Positions 34,403-37,466 of a DNA stretch of 37,466 nt are shown piece after piece (position 1 is the first letter of the stretch; the number at the start of each line of letters is the position of its first letter). The notes below the pieces were generated by a model that did not search any database, had not been told where the DNA came from, and was given only the letters and a program-made list of their open reading frames with translations. The stretch is from Shinella sp. (GTDB taxonomy: Bacteria > Pseudomonadota > Alphaproteobacteria > Rhizobiales > Rhizobiaceae), in the NCBI GenBank assembly GCA_003248775.1, contig QFQX01000042.1:1-37466 (forward strand), read 5' to 3'. Made by a program: the position numbers and the translations under genes.

Positions 34403-35592
34403 CAGCGGTCAACCTCTCCGAACACGATGTCGAGCGAGCCAAGGATTGCCGAAACGTCAGCGAGCTGATGCCCCCGGCAGATGAAATCCATGGCCTGCAG
34501 GTGCGCGTAACCCGGAGCGCGAATCTTGCAGCGATACGGCTTGTTCGAGCCATCGGACACGACATAGACGCCGAATTCGCCCTTGGGGGCTTCAACTGCG
34601 GCGTAAACCTCGCCCTCAGGCACGTGATAGCCTTCTGTGTAGAGCTTGAAGTGGTGGATCAACGCTTCCATCGACCGCTTCATCTCGCCACGCTTCGGCG
34701 GCACGACCTTGCCGTCGAGCGAGGAAACCGGACCGGTCTTCGCATCGCCGAGCAGACGATTGACGCACTGCTTCATGATCTTCACCGATTCACGCATTTC
34801 GATCATGCGGATCAGGTAGCGGTCATAGCAGTCGCCGTTCTTGCCGATCGGAATATCGAATTCGAGTTCCGAATAGCATTCGTAGGGTTGCGAACGACGC
34901 AGGTCCCAGGCAGCGCCGGAACCGCGAACCATGACGCCCGAGAAGCCCCAGGCCCATGCATCCTCCAGAGCCACGACGCCGATATCGACGTTACGCTGCT
35001 TGAAGATACGGTTGCCGGTCAGAAGCGCGTCAATATCGTCGAGCGTTTTCAGGAACGGATCGCACCACTTGCCGATATCCTCGACGAGCTGGTGCGGCAG
35101 GTCCTGGTGAACGCCACCCGGACGAAAATAGGCCGAGTGCATGCGCGCGCCGCAGGCACGCTCATAGAACACCATCAGCTTTTCACGCTCTTCGAAGCCC
35201 CAGAGCGGCGGCGTCAGCGCACCGACGTCCATGGCCTGGGTGGTCACGTTCAGAAGATGCGACAGGATACGGCCGATTTCCGAGTAAAGAACACGGATCA
35301 GCTGACCGCGAATCGGGATCTGCACACCCAGCAGCTTTTCCACTGCCAGCGAATAGGCATGCTCCTGGTTCATCGGCGCGACGTAGTCGAGACGATCGAA
35401 ATAGGGCAATGCCTGCAGGTAGGTCTTGGTCTCGATCAGCTTCTCGGTACCGCGATGCAGCAGGCCGATATGCGGATCGACGCGCTCCACGATTTCGCCG
35501 TCAAGCTCCAGTACCAGACGCAGAACGCCGTGAGCCGCCGGATGCTGCGGGCCGAAGTTGATGTTGAAGTTGCGGACGTTATGTTCAGTCAT
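34402..35592 (-). CDS. nuoD: NADH-quinone oxidoreductase subunit D
   Basis: The 396-residue 49-kDa-type subunit, related to the [NiFe]-hydrogenase large subunit, lines the quinone site. FGPQHPAAHGVLRLVLELDGE (from residue 13) with the loop histidines, and the PHIGLLHRGTEKLIE segment, are intact. NuoD and NuoC are separate genes here, unlike the fused nuoCD of E. coli. It starts 21 bp after nuoC. Confidence 0.97.
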   Translation of the reverse strand: MTEHNVRNFNINFGPQHPAAHGVLRLVLELDGEIVERVDPHIGLLHRGTEKLIETKTYLQALPYFDRLDYVAPMNQEHAYSLAVEKLLGVQIPIRGQLIRVLYSEIGRILSHLLNVTTQAMDVGALTPPLWGFEEREKLMVFYERACGARMHSAYFRPGGVHQDLPHQLVEDIGKWCDPFLKTLDDIDALLTGNRIFKQRNVDIGVVALEDAWAWGFSGVMVRGSGAAWDLRRSQPYECYSELEFDIPIGKNGDCYDRYLIRMIEMRESVKIMKQCVNRLLGDAKTGPVSSLDGKVVPPKRGEMKRSMEALIHHFKLYTEGYHVPEGEVYAAVEAPKGEFGVYVVSDGSNKPYRCKIRAPGYAHLQAMDFICRGHQLADVSAILGSLDIVFGEVDR

Positions 35593-35613
35593 GGTAACAA
35601 ACCTTCCGCCGTC

Positions 35614-36216
35614 TTACTGGGCCGCCTTCTCATCGCCGGGCAGCACGTAATCCGTGCCTTCCCAAGGCGAGAGAAAGTCGAAGTTCCGGAATTCCTGCTT
35701 CAGTTCGACAGGTTCGTAGACCACGCGCTTGGCGTTGTCGTCGTAACGAACCTCGACGAAACCGGTGGTCGGGAAGTCCTTGCGCAGAGGATGCCCCTCA
35801 AAACCATAGTCGGTCAGGATGCGGCGCAGATCCGGGTGATCGGTAAAGAGCACGCCATACATGTCCCAGGTTTCGCGCTCGAACCAGTCGGCGCCCGGGA
35901 AAACCGAACAGGCCGACGGTACCGGCTTGTCTTCGCCGGTTGCGACCTTGACGCGGATGCGCAGGTTCTGACGCGGGGACTGCAGGTGATAGACCACGTC
36001 GAAGCGGTCTTCCCGCTCCGGATAATCGACGCCGCAGATGTCGATCAGGTTGACGAAACCGCACTGGACATCGTCGCGTAGGAAAGTCAGCAATGCGATG
36101 ATGTTTTCCGGCGTCGCAGTCAGGTTCAGTTCGCCGAAACGAACCTCCGAAGAGGCAATGAGCGCACCGCGCACCTCGGAAAGGTAGGATGCAAGCTCGT
36201 TCAGGGCTTCACTCAT
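35614..36216 (-). CDS. nuoC: NADH-quinone oxidoreductase subunit C
   Basis: The 200-residue 30-kDa-type subunit of the peripheral arm has the family signature ERETWDMYGVLFTDHPDLRR followed by GFEGHPLRKDFPTTGF. It contains no cofactor and packs against NuoD near the quinone site. It starts 18 bp after nuoB. Confidence 0.96.
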   Translation of the reverse strand: MSEALNELASYLSEVRGALIASSEVRFGELNLTATPENIIALLTFLRDDVQCGFVNLIDICGVDYPEREDRFDVVYHLQSPRQNLRIRVKVATGEDKPVPSACSVFPGADWFERETWDMYGVLFTDHPDLRRILTDYGFEGHPLRKDFPTTGFVEVRYDDNAKRVVYEPVELKQEFRNFDFLSPWEGTDYVLPGDEKAAQ

Positions 36217-36234
36217 CTTGTCGCGTCCCTTGAC

Positions 36235-36816
36235 TTAGCGCTCGATCGTTCCGGTGCGGCGGATCTTCTTCTGCAGCAGGAGCACGCCGTAAAGCAGCGC
36301 CTCTGCCGTGGGGGGACAGCCGGGAACATAGATATCGACGGGTACGACGCGATCGCAGCCGCGCACCACCGAATAGGAATAATGATAATAGCCGCCGCCA
36401 TTGGCGCAGGAGCCCATCGAGATGACGTAGCGCGGCTCAGGCATCTGGTCGTAAACCTTGCGGAGCGCGGGCGCCATCTTGTTGGTCAGCGTGCCGGCGA
36501 CGATCATCACGTCTGACTGACGCGGGCTGGCGCGCGGAGCGAAACCGAAGCGCTCGACGTCATAACGTGGCATGGAGAGCTGCATCATCTCGACCGCGCA
36601 GCAGGCGAGACCGAAGGTCATCCACATCAGCGACCCGGTACGGGCCCAGTTGATGAGCTCGTCCGTCGAGGTAACGAGAAAACCCTTGTCGGCGAGCTCG
36701 TTGTTGATCTCGCCGAAGAAAGCATCATCGCTGCCGATCGGCTTGCCAGTGTTGGGATCGATGATCCCCTTGGCCTGCGGAGCGACGAGCGTCGTGTTGG
36801 ACTGGACTACTCCCAT
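36235..36816 (-). CDS. nuoB: NADH-quinone oxidoreductase subunit B
   Basis: The 193-residue protein binds the terminal 4Fe-4S cluster N2, which reduces quinone. Ligands C72, C73, C137 and C167 lie in FGLACCAVEM, SMGSCANGGG and VPGCPPTAEAL. ATG 36816 (MGVVQSNTT) matches the rhizobial N-terminus; an upstream ATG at 36837 would lengthen the overlap with nuoA. With the chosen start the overlap with the nuoA end is 10 bp. Confidence 0.96.
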   Translation of the reverse strand: MGVVQSNTTLVAPQAKGIIDPNTGKPIGSDDAFFGEINNELADKGFLVTSTDELINWARTGSLMWMTFGLACCAVEMMQLSMPRYDVERFGFAPRASPRQSDVMIVAGTLTNKMAPALRKVYDQMPEPRYVISMGSCANGGGYYHYSYSVVRGCDRVVPVDIYVPGCPPTAEALLYGVLLLQKKIRRTGTIER

Positions 36817-37172
36817 TCGAGTGCCCCCTTCTTCCATTCATAGATAAAGCCGATGGTGAGCACACCAAGGAACACCATCATCGACCAGAAGCCGAACCAG
36901 CCAAGCTCACCGAAAGACACTGCCCACGGGAACAGGAAGGCGACTTCGAGGTCGAAGATGATGAAGAGGATCGACACCAGGTAAAAGCGAATGTCGAACT
37001 TCATGCGAGCATCGTCGAAAGCATTGAAGCCGCATTCGTAAGCCGACAGCTTTTCCGAGTCGGGAGCCTTGAAGGCGACGGCGAACGGCGCAATCAAAAG
37101 CGCCAAGCCAATCACAAGGGCAATACCGATAAAGATGGCGATCGGAAGGTAGGAACTGAGCAGTTCAGTCAT
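36807..37172 (-). CDS. nuoA: NADH-quinone oxidoreductase subunit A
   Basis: The 121-residue protein with three spans is the first gene of the nuo operon. The conserved loop KLSAYECGFNAFDDARMKFD, with the cysteine exposed in the deactive state of complex I, and RFYLVSILFIIFDLEVAFLF are clear. The ATG at 37172 was chosen because an AGGGA ribosome binding site lies about 10 nt ahead; the in-frame ATG at 37181 is too close to it. About 230 bp separate it from the tRNA-Asp gene. Confidence 0.95.
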   Translation of the reverse strand: MTELLSSYLPIAIFIGIALVIGLALLIAPFAVAFKAPDSEKLSAYECGFNAFDDARMKFDIRFYLVSILFIIFDLEVAFLFPWAVSFGELGWFGFWSMMVFLGVLTIGFIYEWKKGALEWE

Positions 37173-37406
37173 CATATCCATCCCTGCTTGTCTCGAATGC
37201 CGGGCGGCATTTTTGGCACTGGGCCGACAAGCCGAAAGAAGAGTTGCAACGAGCCGTCGTTAACGCAGCCTGCCCGCTTGTGCAAGCCCGTGCGCCAGCT
37301 TTTCACGCGATACATCATGCGGCTTACCGAGGTGTAAATCGGCAGCGCAATAAAGTCCATAGAGCCACGTTGCGAAGCAGCATAAAGTTATGAAATAGAA
37401 CAAAAA
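37173..37406. other. Leader and promoter region of the nuo operon
   Basis: The 234-bp stretch between tRNA-Asp and nuoA must contain the nuo promoter unless the operon is read through from the tRNA. Several weak TTG-type -35 candidates exist but none pairs with a convincing -10, so no promoter is called. A T run (read leftward, 37406-37402) directly follows the tRNA 3' end. Confidence 0.4.
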
Positions 37407-37466
37407 TGGCGCGAGTGACGGGGCTCGAACCCGCGACCTCCGGCGTGACAGGCCGGCACTCTAACC
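37407..37466 (-). tRNA. tRNA-Asp (anticodon GTC), 5' part outside the window
   Basis: Read leftward, the anticodon stem CCGGC/GCCGG flanks the loop CTGTCAC, so the anticodon is GTC (Asp). The T arm has GGTTCGAGC, and the encoded CCA end lies at 37409-37407. About 60 nt are present; the acceptor 5' strand and part of the D arm lie beyond the window end. A run of five T follows the CCA. Confidence 0.93.

Overview
The window is about 37.5 kb of chromosomal DNA from an alphaproteobacterium, most likely family Rhizobiaceae (Agrobacterium/Rhizobium group). The evidence is the divK-pleD pair, a 14-gene nuo operon with rhizobial-type accessory genes, a nuo-birA-rnj-mce-DUF1467 gene string, a prolyl-tRNA synthetase of short length, a single lolC/E-type permease, alphaproteobacterial LexA boxes (GTTC-N7-GTTC) and short palindromic intergenic repeats of a rhizobial kind. 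No species can be assigned from the sequence alone.

Left part (1-10.1 kb): a gene-free, locally AT-rich stretch with a palindrome and a perfect 12-bp terminator stem; divK and pleD (cell-cycle response regulator and diguanylate cyclase); a DUF3572 gene abutting a HAD-fold gene; a GNAT acetyltransferase; an SOS-controlled dinB (DNA polymerase IV) with an N-terminal CxxC...CxxC module; a GNAT-TPR fusion protein; a DUF1275 membrane protein; and a secreted L,D-transpeptidase.

Middle part (10.1-17.9 kb, all leftward): dnaE (replicative polymerase alpha subunit) is preceded by a tiny 28-codon gene at 13711-13797. That gene has a strong ribosome binding site and a sigma70-type promoter whose spacer contains a perfect LexA box. 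It encodes a very hydrophobic single-span peptide, so by size, topology and regulation it looks like a SidA-type SOS-induced inhibitor of cell division. This is the most interesting element of the window. To its right are lolD, lolC/E and proS, then a gene-free stretch ending in a strong rightward terminator that may close a small RNA gene.

Right part (17.9-37.2 kb, all leftward): reading with transcription from the right end, nuoA-B-C-D, a small secreted protein, nuoE-F, a membrane-anchored helix-hairpin-helix protein, nuoG-H-I-J-K-L-M-N, then birA, rnj (RNase J), mce (methylmalonyl-CoA epimerase) and a DUF1467 gene. Complex I is complete, with iron-sulfur ligands intact in NuoB, E, F, G and I. 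The C-terminal extension of NuoE and the C-terminus of the accessory protein between nuoF and nuoG are clearly related, which points to a lineage-specific addition to the complex I peripheral arm. The window ends inside a tRNA-Asp(GTC) gene.

Two genes sharing the same LexA operator (dinB and the small membrane protein) make this region part of the DNA-damage regulon, with the SOS gene placed directly upstream of the replicative polymerase gene.
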